Assembly: GCF_005508865.1 (NCBI RefSeq)
Contig: NZ_SCOM01000005.1
Span: forward strand, 62,001 to 126,000
Direction of reading: 5' to 3'
DNA: 64,000 bases
Origin: Pseudomonas sp. F(2018)
GTDB taxonomy: Bacteria; Pseudomonadota; Gammaproteobacteria; Pseudomonadales; Pseudomonadaceae
Of the stretch, positions 42,434 through 50,529 are shown piece after piece. The notes below the pieces were generated by a model. The model saw only the letters and a program-made list of their open reading frames with translations, was not told where the DNA came from and did no database searches. Within the stretch, counting starts at the first letter, position 1; the number at the start of each line of letters is the position of its first letter. A program made the translations under genes and the position numbers.

Positions 42434-43108
42434 ATGAGCATACGCGATTGGCCCGCGGCGGAGCGCCCGCGGGAGAAGCTGCTGGAACTGGGTGCGGCGG
42501 CCCTGAGCGACGCCGAGTTGCTGGCGATTTTTTTGCGCACGGGCGTGGCCGGGCAGAGTGCCGTGGACCTAGCCCGCCACCTGTTGGCCGACTTCGGCAG
42601 CCTGCGGGCGCTGCTGGAGGCCGATCTGCAGTCGTTCAGCCAGCGCCTGGGTCTGGGGCCGGCAAAGTTCGCTCAGCTGCAGGCGGTGCTGGAGATGGGC
42701 CGGCGCCATCTGGCCGAACGGCTACGGCGCGACTCGGCGCTGGAGAGTCCGCAGGCGGTGCGCGACTACCTCAAGGCGCGCCTGCGTCACGAGCCGCACG
42801 AGGTGTTCGGCTGTCTGTTTCTCGATGCCAAGCACCGGGTGATCTGCTTCGAGGCGCTGTTCTTCGGTTCCATCGATGGTGCCAGCGTCTATCCGCGCCA
42901 GGTGGTCAAGCGCGCTCTAGCGCATAATGCGGCCGCGGCCATCCTGGTGCACAACCACCCCTCAGGAGTGGCGGAGCCCAGTCAGGACGACCGTCTGCTG
43001 ACCGAGCGCCTCAAGGAGGCGCTCGGCTTGATCGAGGTGCGGGTGCTCGACCACTTTATCGTTGGCGATGGTGAGCCACTGTCGATGGCCGAGTTTGGCT
43101 GGGTCTAG
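42434..43108 (+). CDS. radC: RadC/JAB-domain DNA repair-associated protein
   Basis: The 224-residue protein has an N-terminal helix-hairpin-helix region (LSDAELLAIFLRTGVAGQSA, LGLGPAKFAQLQAVLEMGRR). A C-terminal JAB1/MPN metal domain follows with the JAMM signature HNHPSGVAEPSQDD near residue 175. Despite the name its biochemical role is unsettled. The canonical E. coli radC mutant phenotype was later traced to recG. Its TAG stop overlaps the stop of the convergent binding-protein gene within a CTAG palindrome. It is divergent from coaBC, as in most gamma-proteobacteria. Confidence 0.94.
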   Translation: MSIRDWPAAERPREKLLELGAAALSDAELLAIFLRTGVAGQSAVDLARHLLADFGSLRALLEADLQSFSQRLGLGPAKFAQLQAVLEMGRRHLAERLRRDSALESPQAVRDYLKARLRHEPHEVFGCLFLDAKHRVICFEALFFGSIDGASVYPRQVVKRALAHNAAAAILVHNHPSGVAEPSQDDRLLTERLKEALGLIEVRVLDHFIVGDGEPLSMAEFGWV

Positions 43109-44679
43109 TTCAGCCGCACCTTGGCGAAGTCCTGGCGGCCAAACGGGCTGACCTGGTAGCCACTGATCTTGTCGCTGTGCAGGGCGAAGGCAGTGGGGTG
43201 GGCCAGCGGTAGCCACAGTGCCTGTTGCTGGATCAGCGTCTGCGCCTGTTGGTACAAGGCGCTGCGCTGCTCCTGGGCACTGGCGGCCTTGCCCTCGGCG
43301 ATCAGCTGGTCCAGCTGCGGGTCGCAGTAACGGGCGAAGTTCAGCCCGGACTGCACCGAGGCGCAGGCGAATTGCGGCGTCAGGAAGTTGTCCGGGTCGC
43401 CGTTGTCGCCGGCCCAGCCCATGAACAGCAGGTCGTGCTCGCCGGCCTTGGCCCGGCGGATCAGCTCGCCCCACTCGATTACGCGGATTTCGGCCTGGAT
43501 GCCGACCTTGGCCAGGTCGGCCTGCAGCAGCTGGACGCCGAGAGTCGGGTTGGGGTTGAGCAGGCTGCCTGTGGGGCGGGTCCAGATCGTGGTCTTGAAG
43601 CCGTCTGGCAAGCCGGCCTCGGCCAGCAGCGCCTTGGCCTTGGCTGGGTCGTGGGCGTAGCCCGGCAGCTGCTGGGCGTAACTCCAGGTGTTTGGCGGAT
43701 AGGGCCCGCTGGCCGGGGTGGCGCTGCCCTCGAACACGGCCTTCAGGTAGCTGGCCTTGTCGAAGGCCAGGTTGATGGCCTGGCGCACCTGCGGCTTGTC
43801 CAGTGGCGGGTGCTGGCTGTTGAGGGCGACGAAGGCGGTCATGAAGGCCGGCGTCTCGCTCACTTTCAGCTTCGGCTCCTGGCGTGCGCTCTGCACATCC
43901 AGCGGCTTGGGCGACAGGGCGATCTGGCACTCGCCACGCTTGAGCTTCTGCAGGCGCACGTTGGCGTCGGGAGTGATGGCGAACACCAGGCCATCGACGG
44001 CCGGCTTGCCGGCGAAATAGTCCGGGTTGGCGGTATAGCGGATCACCGCATCCTTCTGGAAACGTTTGAGAGCGAACGGGCCGGTGCCGACCGGCTGGGT
44101 GTTGAGCTTCTCCGGCGTGCCGGCGGCCAGCAGCTTGGCGGCGTACTCGGCGGAATAGATGGAGGCGAAGCCCATGCTCAGGGTGGCGAGGAAAGTGGCA
44201 TCCGGGCGCTTGAGGACGAAGCGCACGCTCAACGGCGTCGGCGCCTCGATGCGCTCGATCAGTGCCGGCCACTGCATGGACTGGGCGTGCGGATAGCCGC
44301 TGGCGGCGACCTTGTGCCAGGGATGAGCGGGATCAAGCATGCGCTGGAAGCTGAACAGCACGTCGTCGGCATTCAGTTCGCGGCTCGGGGCGAACCATTC
44401 GGTGCGCTGGAACTTCACCCCGGGGCGCAGCTGGAAGGTCCAGCTCAGGCCATCGGCGGATACTTCCCAGCGCTCGGCCAGGCTGGCTATCAGCTTGCCG
44501 GCCGCGACGTCATAGTCCACCAGGCGGTTCATCAGCACGTCGGCCGAGGCGTTGGTGGTGGTCAGCGAGTTGTACTGCACCACGTCGAAACCATCCGGGC
44601 TGGCTTCGGTGCACACGCTGAGAGTGGCGGCCTGGCTCAGCACGGGAGCGAGCAGCAGGGGCAGGGCGGCAAGGCGCAT
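43105..44679 (-). CDS. Peptide ABC transporter substrate-binding protein (DppA-like)
   Basis: The ATG giving MRLAALPLLLAPVLSQAATL has GGAGG in front and a good signal peptide, for 524 residues. The SBP_bac_5 fold is clear from LSVCTEASPDGFDVVQYNSL, WTFQLRPGVKFQRTEWF, the conserved TANPDYFAGKPAVDGLVF, VRQAINLAFDKASY and the C-terminal KISGYQVSPFG. Relatives bind dipeptides, oligopeptides or opines and deliver them to DppBCDF-type permeases. No permease gene is adjacent, so it is an orphan component. It matches the position of the P. aeruginosa DppA paralogue next to rpmB, probably using a distant Dpp permease. Confidence 0.9.
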   Translation of the reverse strand: MRLAALPLLLAPVLSQAATLSVCTEASPDGFDVVQYNSLTTTNASADVLMNRLVDYDVAAGKLIASLAERWEVSADGLSWTFQLRPGVKFQRTEWFAPSRELNADDVLFSFQRMLDPAHPWHKVAASGYPHAQSMQWPALIERIEAPTPLSVRFVLKRPDATFLATLSMGFASIYSAEYAAKLLAAGTPEKLNTQPVGTGPFALKRFQKDAVIRYTANPDYFAGKPAVDGLVFAITPDANVRLQKLKRGECQIALSPKPLDVQSARQEPKLKVSETPAFMTAFVALNSQHPPLDKPQVRQAINLAFDKASYLKAVFEGSATPASGPYPPNTWSYAQQLPGYAHDPAKAKALLAEAGLPDGFKTTIWTRPTGSLLNPNPTLGVQLLQADLAKVGIQAEIRVIEWGELIRRAKAGEHDLLFMGWAGDNGDPDNFLTPQFACASVQSGLNFARYCDPQLDQLIAEGKAASAQEQRSALYQQAQTLIQQQALWLPLAHPTAFALHSDKISGYQVSPFGRQDFAKVRLN

Positions 44680-45001
44680 CGCGAATCCTCCGAATGGCAA
44701 GAGGCCAACCCTAGACCAAAGGCTGCGGACAGACAATCGAATCGGGCGACGAGCGGTTGGGCCGCCGTAGCCTCGAGAGGCCGCCGTTCCTGGCGGCGGC
44801 GGTGTTCCGCAAGGCGCGGCAATTCTTGCGGGCGACCGGGTGTTCTGGTATAAAGCAGCGCTCTTTTCTAGGGGCCCGGTCCAGCGGCAACGCTAAACGC
44901 CGGTAAGACCCCCGAGAAACGCGGCGCTGAGCGCCAAATGACTATTGAGTTCAAGCGGCCAACCCATGCCGGGTTGGGCATGTGGTTTAGAGGGCTGAGG
45001 C
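44680..45001 (+). other. Intergenic region with rpmBG promoter and leader
   Basis: This 322-bp gap separates the binding-protein gene from rpmB. The first 140 bp hold the start region of the divergent gene and show nothing clear. From 44826 it has a strong sigma70 promoter, then a transcribed leader of roughly 140 nt. The leader contains GGCGC-TGA-GCGCC and a hairpin CATGCC / GGCATG at 44965-44982, close before the rpmB ribosome-binding site. Structure-based control of rpmB is possible but unproven. Confidence 0.6.
44826..44854 (+). promoter_or_regulatory. Sigma70 promoter of rpmB-rpmG
   Basis: TTGCGG and TATAAA are spaced by exactly 17 bp. This is a strong match and fits the high expression expected of a ribosomal protein operon. 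Confidence 0.8.
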
Positions 45002-45238
45002 ATGTCGAGAGTCTGTCAAGTTACCGGTAAGGGTCCGGTAACCGGGAACAACGTTTCCCACGCTAACAACAAAACCCGTCGTCGTTTCCTGCCGAACCTG
45101 CAGCACCATCGCTTCTGGGTCGAGTCCGAGAAGCGCTTCGTGCGTCTGCGCGTTTCCGCCAAGGGCATGCGCATCATCGACAAGCGCGGCATCGACGTAG
45201 TTCTGTCCGAGCTGCGCGCTCGCGGCGAAAAGGTTTAA
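45002..45238 (+). CDS. rpmB: 50S ribosomal protein L28
   Basis: L28 is a small protein of the large ribosomal subunit. The 78-residue basic product starts MSRVCQVTGKGPVTGNNVSH and has the conserved NKTRRRFLPNLQHHRFWV, followed by RLRVSAKGMRIIDKRGID. It has a single cysteine, so it is the form without a zinc ribbon. GAGG lies just before the ATG. rpmG follows after ten bases, the usual order. Confidence 0.97.
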   Translation: MSRVCQVTGKGPVTGNNVSHANNKTRRRFLPNLQHHRFWVESEKRFVRLRVSAKGMRIIDKRGIDVVLSELRARGEKV

Positions 45239-45248
45239 GGAGCTAATC

Positions 45249-45404
45249 ATGCGTGAACTGATCCGTTTGGTGTCCAGCGCCGGTACCGGCCACTTCTACA
45301 CCACCGACAAGAACAAGCGCACCACTCCGGACAAGATCGAGATCAAGAAATACGATCCGGTCGTCCGCAAGCACGTGACCTACAAGGAAGCCAAGATCAA
45401 GTAA
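45249..45404 (+). CDS. rpmG: 50S ribosomal protein L33
   Basis: The 51-residue product MRELIRLVSSAGTGHF and following matches L33, including YTTDKNKRTTPDKIEIKKYD and the C-terminal HVTYKEAKIK. The positions that hold the first CxxC in zinc-binding L33 are replaced here by SSAGTG, so this is the zinc-independent (C-minus) form. AAGGAGC precedes the ATG at proper distance. The strong terminator that follows ends the rpmB-rpmG operon. Confidence 0.96.
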   Translation: MRELIRLVSSAGTGHFYTTDKNKRTTPDKIEIKKYDPVVRKHVTYKEAKIK

Positions 45405-45426
45405 TTGATCCGGCCCTTGTACGAAG

Positions 45427-45449
45427 AAACCCGCCTCGGCGGGTTTTTT
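45427..45449 (+). terminator. Terminator of rpmB-rpmG
   Basis: AAACCCGC-CTCG-GCGGGTTTTTT: a GC-rich stem with A residues before it and six T residues after, about 25 bp beyond the rpmG stop. Confidence 0.92.
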
Positions 45450-45473
45450 CTTGCCCACGAAAAAGTACTGGCG

Positions 45474-45498
45474 AAAAAAAGCCCGCAGGGGTGCGGGC
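45474..45498 (-). terminator. Terminator of the cupin gene
   Basis: On the minus strand GCCCGCA and TGCGGGC form a 7-bp stem with a four-base loop followed by seven T residues. It lies about 60 bp after the cupin stop codon and back to back with the rpmG terminator. Confidence 0.9.
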
Positions 45499-45557
45499 TA
45501 ACAGGGTGTCGCAGGATCAAGCGGTGGGCGGATCGAACTCCGCCGAAACTGTTGGCC

Positions 45558-45920
45558 TCAGGCCTTGGCCTCGAAGATCACATAGACCTTGCGGCAGTGC
45601 TCGAGCACTTCCCAGGTGCCCTTCAGGCCGGCCGGGATGACGAAGCGGTCGCCGGCACGCACGGTCTTGGCGTTGCCGTCCTGGTCGCGGATCACCGACA
45701 CGCCCTGGAGGATCTCGCAATACTCGTGCTCGGTGTAGTTGAACGTCCACTGGCCGACGGCGCCTTCCCAGATGCCCACGTTGAACTGGCCGCAGGGGCT
45801 ATCGTAGTGGTTGCGCACGCTCTGCTCGGGATCGCCCTTGAGGATCTTCTCGGCGGCGGGGCGGTAGTGTTGCGGCGCGCTGGTGGCCGTGGCGAAGTCG
45901 ACGATCTGCTCGATGTTCAT
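45558..45920 (-). CDS. Cupin-domain protein
   Basis: The 120-residue protein is a single small cupin of the DUF861/EutQ-like type. Core motifs are FNVGIWEGAVGQWTFNYTEH, EYCEILQGVSVIRDQDG and RAGDRFVIPAGLKGTWEV. Only one clear histidine lies in the first motif, with Glu and Tyr nearby, so metal binding is uncertain. Such proteins may be isomerases, small-molecule sensors or detoxifying enzymes. It is divergent from kauB with about 214 bp between them. A shared link with amine catabolism is possible but not shown. Confidence 0.85.
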   Translation of the reverse strand: MNIEQIVDFATATSAPQHYRPAAEKILKGDPEQSVRNHYDSPCGQFNVGIWEGAVGQWTFNYTEHEYCEILQGVSVIRDQDGNAKTVRAGDRFVIPAGLKGTWEVLEHCRKVYVIFEAKA

Positions 45921-46014
45921 GGCGGTTCCTATTGTTGTGAGGCGCGAATGGCCGGAAGTCTATGTTTGATAAAGCGAACATTTCAAGGCGTTTGCGTCCT
46001 GCGTGTCAAAAATA

Positions 46015-46042
46015 TTGAAAAGGCTGGGCGCTCTGGTTTAGT
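46015..46042 (+). promoter_or_regulatory. Possible promoter of kauB
   Basis: TTGAAA (46015-46020) is followed after 16 bp by TTTAGT (46037-46042), a four-of-six match to the -10. TTTCAA at 45981-45986 mirrors the TTGAAA, forming a spaced inverted repeat that could be part of an operator. This is tentative. Confidence 0.4.
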
Positions 46043-46134
46043 GTTGCCTGCATAAAGGCCGGCAATCGGCCTGGCAGAATAATTGACAGTGCGTGTTGTC
46101 GATTTGCGACACGCTTCCACCCGAGGATCCTCGC

Positions 46135-47628
46135 ATGACCACCCTGACCCGTGCCGACTGGGAACAGCGCGCCAAGAACCTGAAGATCGAAGGTCGCGCC
46201 TTCATCCACGGCGAATACACCGAGGCCGCTGCCGCCGATACCTTCGAGTGCATCAGCCCGGTCGACGGTCGTCTGCTCGGCCTGGTGGCCAGCTGTGACG
46301 CCGCCGACGCCGAGCTGGCGGTCAAGGATGCCCGCGCCACCTTCGAATCCGGCGTGTGGTCGCGCCTGGCGCCGGTCAAGCGCAAGGAGATCATGATCCG
46401 CTTCGCCGACCTGATCGACGCCCACGCCGAGGAGCTGGCCCTGCTGGAAACCCTCGACATGGGCAAACCGATCGGCGACTCGCTGAACGTCGACGTGCCG
46501 GCCGCGTCGCGCGCCATCCGCTGGAGCGGCGAGGCGATCGACAAGATCTACGACGAAGTGGCCGCCACCTCCCATGACGAACTGGGCCTGGTCACCCGCG
46601 AGCCGGTCGGCGTGGTCGCCGCCATCGTGCCGTGGAACTTCCCCCTGCTGATGACCTGCTGGAAGCTGGGCCCGGCCCTGTCCACCGGCAACTCGATCAT
46701 CCTCAAACCGTCCGAGAAGTCGCCGCTGACCGGTATCCGCATCGCCCAGCTGGCCATCGAGGCCGGCATTCCGGCCGGCGTGTTCAACGTGCTGCCAGGC
46801 TTCGGCCACACCGTGGGCAAGGCTCTGGCCCTGCACATGGACGTCGACACCCTGGTGTTCACCGGTTCGACCAAGATCGCCAAGCAGCTGATGGTCTACG
46901 CCGGCGAATCGAACATGAAGCGCGTCTGGCTGGAGGCTGGCGGCAAGAGCCCGAACATCGTGTTCGCCGACGCGCCTGATCTGCAGGCCGCCGCCGAGGG
47001 CGCCGCCGGTGCCATCGCCTTCAACCAGGGTGAGGTCTGCACTGCCGGCTCGCGTCTGCTGGTGGAGAATTCGATCAAGGACAAGTTCGTGCCCATGGTG
47101 GTCGAGGCGATCAAGGCCTGGAAGCCGGGCCATCCGCTGGACCCGGCGACCAACGTCGGTGCCCTGGTCGATACCACCCAGATGAACAACGTGCTGAGCT
47201 ACATCCAGGCCGGTCACGACGACGGCGCCAAGCTGGTGGCCGGTGGCAAGCGTGTGCTGGAAGAGACCGGCGGCACCTACGTCGAGCCGACCGTGTTCGA
47301 CGGCGTGACCAACGCCATGCGTATCGCCAAGGAAGAGATCTTCGGCCCGGTACTGTCGGTGATCGGTTTCGACACCACCGAGGAAGCCGTGGCCATCGCC
47401 AACGACACCATCTACGGCCTGGCCGCCGGCGTCTGGACCAGCAACCTGTCCAAGGCGCACCTGGTCGGCAAGGCCCTGCGTGCCGGCAGCGTGTGGATCA
47501 ACCAGTACGACATGGGCGACATGACCGCGCCGTTCGGCGGCTTCAAGCAGTCCGGCAACGGCCGCGACAAGTCGCTGCATGCCTTCGACAAGTACACCGA
47601 GATCAAGTCGACCTGGATCAAGTTGTAA
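46135..47628 (+). CDS. kauB: Aldehyde dehydrogenase KauB (4-guanidinobutyraldehyde / gamma-glutamyl-aminobutyraldehyde type)
   Basis: The ATG giving MTTLTRADWEQRAKNL yields 497 residues, the same as P. aeruginosa KauB, which oxidises 4-guanidinobutyraldehyde and related aldehydes from arginine and polyamine breakdown with NAD. The NAD-binding PWNFPLLMTCWKLGPAL near residue 167, general base Glu267 in WLEAGGKSPN and catalytic Cys302 in NQGEVCTAGSR are all intact. The C-terminal end is APFGGFKQSGNGRDKS. It stands alone with its own promoter region. The aminotransferase gene gabT2, next to kauB in P. aeruginosa, is missing here. Control by PauR, encoded about 10 kb away, is likely from known biology. 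Confidence 0.93.
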   Translation: MTTLTRADWEQRAKNLKIEGRAFIHGEYTEAAAADTFECISPVDGRLLGLVASCDAADAELAVKDARATFESGVWSRLAPVKRKEIMIRFADLIDAHAEELALLETLDMGKPIGDSLNVDVPAASRAIRWSGEAIDKIYDEVAATSHDELGLVTREPVGVVAAIVPWNFPLLMTCWKLGPALSTGNSIILKPSEKSPLTGIRIAQLAIEAGIPAGVFNVLPGFGHTVGKALALHMDVDTLVFTGSTKIAKQLMVYAGESNMKRVWLEAGGKSPNIVFADAPDLQAAAEGAAGAIAFNQGEVCTAGSRLLVENSIKDKFVPMVVEAIKAWKPGHPLDPATNVGALVDTTQMNNVLSYIQAGHDDGAKLVAGGKRVLEETGGTYVEPTVFDGVTNAMRIAKEEIFGPVLSVIGFDTTEEAVAIANDTIYGLAAGVWTSNLSKAHLVGKALRAGSVWINQYDMGDMTAPFGGFKQSGNGRDKSLHAFDKYTEIKSTWIKL

Positions 47629-47697
47629 TTCGATTGATGGGCGCCTCGCGCGCCTGAAGGTCCGCCCCTCGGGGCCGGCTCTCGCGAGCCACACCTG

Positions 47698-47730
47698 CGG
47701 CCGGGTTTCCTTGGGAACCCGGCCGTTGTG
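47698..47730 (+). terminator. Hairpin after kauB
   Basis: CGGCCGGGTT and AACCCGGCCG form a 10-bp perfect stem, extendable inward, followed by TTGTG. It separates kauB from the MFS gene. The T run is weak. Confidence 0.65.
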
Positions 47731-47763
47731 CTTTCGGCACGGCCAAATGACAAGGACATGGCT

Positions 47764-48915
47764 ATGCGTTGGGGTACCTATTTCGCCGTCACGTCGGCGG
47801 TGATCATCGTCGGCCTGGCCCTGGGCGTGACCCTGCCGCTGGTCTCGCTGCGCCTGGAGGGCTGGGGCTACGGGCCGTTCGCCATCGGGGTGATGGCGGG
47901 CATGCCGGCCATCGGCGTGCTGCTCGGCGCGCGCCTGACCGGGCGCCTGGCCGGCTGGTTCGGCACGCCGCTGACCCTGCGCCTGTGCTTGCTGGCCAGC
48001 GCCGTCTCGGTGGGACTGCTGGCCGTGCTGCCGTACTACCCGCTGTGGCTGCTGCTGCGTCTGCTGATCGGGATCTCCCTGACCGTGGTCTTCGTGCTGG
48101 GCGAGAGCTGGATCAACCAGCTGGTCGAGGAACATCTGCGTGGGCGTCTGGTGGCGTTGTACGGCACCGGCTTCGCCCTCAGCCAGCTGGCCGGGCCGCT
48201 GGCGCTGAGCGTGATCGGCAGCGCCAGCGACCTGGGCTTCTGGCTCTCGGCCTGCCTGCTGGTCGGCGGTAGCCTGGTGCTGTTCGGTCATGGCGGGGCG
48301 CCCAGGGTCGATGCGCACAGCGTCTCGGGCCGCGGCCTGCTGGCGTTCTGTCGGCGCCTGCCGGCGATCGCCTGGGCCGTGGTGCTGTTCGCCGCCTTCG
48401 AGGCGATGGTGCTGACCCTGCTGCCGATCTACCTGCTGCGCGAGGGCTTCGCCCAGGAGACGGCGCTGCTGATGGCCAGCGTGGTGGTGGTTGGCGATGC
48501 GCTGCTGCAGCTGCCGATCGGCCTGCTCGCCGACCGGGTCTCGCGCGGCCTGCTGTTCCGCGCCTGTGGCGTGGGCCTGCTGCTGTCCAGCCTGGCCATT
48601 CCGTTCCTGCTGCACACGCCGCTGATCTGGCCGCTGCTGGTACTGTTCGGCGCCGCCGCCGGCGGGCTCTACACCCTGTCGCTGATCCTGGTCGGGCAGT
48701 TCTACCGCGACGACGCGCTGGTACGCGCCAACTCGCACATCGCCCTGCTGTGGGGTGTCGGTTGCCTGCTCGGGCCGCTGTCCACCGGCGCGGCCAGCCA
48801 GTGGCTGAGTGGCCACGCGCTGCCGATGCTGATGGCCGTCGGTGCGCTGGTGTTCGTCGGCCTGGCCTGGCGGCGCACGGCATTCCTCGCGCCGCCGGCG
48901 GAAGGGCGCGGCTAG
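47764..48915 (+). CDS. MFS transporter, YcaD-like
   Basis: The 383-residue protein has twelve predicted membrane helices in two halves (for example GTYFAVTSAVIIVGLALGV at the start and LPMLMAVGALVFVGLAW at the end). LGESWINQLVEEHLRGR near residue 120 and a conserved RGRLVALYGTGFALSQLAGP region are typical of the YcaD-type subgroup. An in-frame ATG two codons earlier is possible. I chose this one because AAGG lies eight bases before it. The substrate is unknown. It follows kauB in P. aeruginosa too and ends five bases from the convergent phospholipase-like gene. Confidence 0.85.
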   Translation: MRWGTYFAVTSAVIIVGLALGVTLPLVSLRLEGWGYGPFAIGVMAGMPAIGVLLGARLTGRLAGWFGTPLTLRLCLLASAVSVGLLAVLPYYPLWLLLRLLIGISLTVVFVLGESWINQLVEEHLRGRLVALYGTGFALSQLAGPLALSVIGSASDLGFWLSACLLVGGSLVLFGHGGAPRVDAHSVSGRGLLAFCRRLPAIAWAVVLFAAFEAMVLTLLPIYLLREGFAQETALLMASVVVVGDALLQLPIGLLADRVSRGLLFRACGVGLLLSSLAIPFLLHTPLIWPLLVLFGAAAGGLYTLSLILVGQFYRDDALVRANSHIALLWGVGCLLGPLSTGAASQWLSGHALPMLMAVGALVFVGLAWRRTAFLAPPAEGRG

Positions 48916-48920
48916 GCCGC

Positions 48921-50468
48921 TCAGAGCATGCGTTCGAGGCCGATCAGATCGGCGAACCAGGCGTTGAAATGGCGCCAGGCGCCGCCGGGTTCCTCCGCCA
49001 GCTCGCGCGGCTGACCGTCGTCCTCGGTCAGCCACACCGGCTGGCCGTCGCGCAGACGCACCTCGTAGCTGAGCGCCGGCTGCATGCCTTCCAGGGCCAG
49101 ACGGCGCACATGCTCGCTGAGCTGGGGGCTGTCCACCAGCACGCCGACCTCGGTGTTCCACAGCAGCGAGCGCGGGTCGAAGTTCAGCGAGCCGACGAAG
49201 CTGTAGCGGCCGTCGAGGACGATCGCCTTGCTGTGCAGGCTGGAGTCGGAGGCGCCGCTGAAGCTGTACGGCCCGCTGCCGCCGGAGCCGCTGCCGTCGG
49301 GCTGGCGGCGCAGCTCGAACAGGCGCACGCCGTGCTCCAGCAGCTCGCGCCGGTAGGGCGCGTAGCCGCCATGCACGGCCGGCACGTCGGTGGCTTCCAG
49401 CGAGTTGGTCAGCAGGCGGATATCCACCCCGGCGTCGGCGTGGCCGGTGAGGTAGCGCATGCCGTCTTCGGCCGGCACGAAGTAGGCGGAAACCAGGATC
49501 AGCTCGTGCTCGATGGCGGCCAGCTTGGGCTCCAGCTGGCTGGCCAGCAGCAGCTGCGGATCCGGTTCGCCGTCGGCCAGCACCTTGGCCGGGGCGTCCC
49601 ACAGGGCCCAGCCCGGCGCCCAGATCAGTTCGCCGAGCCAGCGCTGCAGGCGGGGCTCCTCGCGGTAGGCCTGCAGGCGATCAGACAATGCCTTCTGCTC
49701 GACCCGCGCCGTGGCCAGGTAGCCGCGCAGGCGCTGGCGGGCCCGGGCCAGGTCGCGCTGGTCCGGTGCCCAGCGCAGGAACTGCTGGATCGGCTTGCTC
49801 AGCGCGCTGTTCCAGTACTGGTCGAAGCTCTGCCCCAGCTGTTCGGCCACTGGGCCCACGGCCAGCAGGTCGATGTCGGTGAAGTTGCGACTGGGCTCGG
49901 CATCGAAGTATTCGTCGCCCAGGTTGCGCCCGCCGACGATGGCCGCGCTGCCGTCGGCCAGCCACAGCTTGTTGTGCATGCGCCGGTGCTGCTGGCCGAG
50001 GTTGAGTGCGCGGCCGAGCAGGCGGGTGACGCCGGTGGAGCGGCCCAGGTGCAGCGGGTTGAATACCCGTACCTGGATATTGGGGTGGGCGGCGAGCAGG
50101 GCGATCTCGTAGTCGCGGCCGTCGCTGCTGGTGTCGTCCAGCAGCAGGCGCACGCGCACACCACGGTCGGCGGCGCTGAGCAGCTCGTCGAACAGGGTGC
50201 GGGTGCTGAGGCCGTCGTGGACGATGTAGTACTGCAGGTCGAGGCTGCCGCGGGCCGCGCGGATCAGCTCGGCGCGGGCGGCGAAGGCCTCGTCGCTGGC
50301 CGGCAGCAGGCGGAAGCCGGACTGGCCTTCGTGCCGGCCGGCGAGCTGCTGCAGCTGGCGGCCGAAGGCCGATTCGGCCGGCGACAGCGTCTGGCTGGGC
50401 TGGATGGGAACGGCACTGCCGCAGGCGCCCAGGGCGAGCAGCAGGCCGAGCAACAGGGCATGGCGCAA
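48921..50468 (-). CDS. Phospholipase D-family lipoprotein
   Basis: The 515-residue protein has a lipobox LALGACGS and should be membrane-anchored. Two HKD motifs mark the PLD/cardiolipin synthase superfamily: HNKLWLADGSAAIVGGRN near residue 165 and HSKAIVLDGRYSFVGSLN near 425. Both catalytic histidines, lysines and aspartates are kept. RAARGSLDLQYYIVHDGLST is the usual fold start. It may make or remodel phospholipids in the envelope, like ClsC, but the substrate is not certain. The start is TTG, with GGAGG eight bases in front. No in-frame ATG fits the lipoprotein signal. Confidence 0.88.
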   Translation of the reverse strand: MRHALLLGLLLALGACGSAVPIQPSQTLSPAESAFGRQLQQLAGRHEGQSGFRLLPASDEAFAARAELIRAARGSLDLQYYIVHDGLSTRTLFDELLSAADRGVRVRLLLDDTSSDGRDYEIALLAAHPNIQVRVFNPLHLGRSTGVTRLLGRALNLGQQHRRMHNKLWLADGSAAIVGGRNLGDEYFDAEPSRNFTDIDLLAVGPVAEQLGQSFDQYWNSALSKPIQQFLRWAPDQRDLARARQRLRGYLATARVEQKALSDRLQAYREEPRLQRWLGELIWAPGWALWDAPAKVLADGEPDPQLLLASQLEPKLAAIEHELILVSAYFVPAEDGMRYLTGHADAGVDIRLLTNSLEATDVPAVHGGYAPYRRELLEHGVRLFELRRQPDGSGSGGSGPYSFSGASDSSLHSKAIVLDGRYSFVGSLNFDPRSLLWNTEVGVLVDSPQLSEHVRRLALEGMQPALSYEVRLRDGQPVWLTEDDGQPRELAEEPGGAWRHFNAWFADLIGLERML

Positions 50469-50529
50469 GATGCGGCCTCCGCGTGGGCGTCGCTCCGTTT
50501 ACTTGGGACGCCTGCCGCTGCGTAAAGAT

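Noticed and set aside
46006..49602. Very long (about 1,200 codon) minus-strand open frame under kauB and the MFS gene
   Set aside because: Both overlying genes are well supported. The antisense product has no domain and biased composition.
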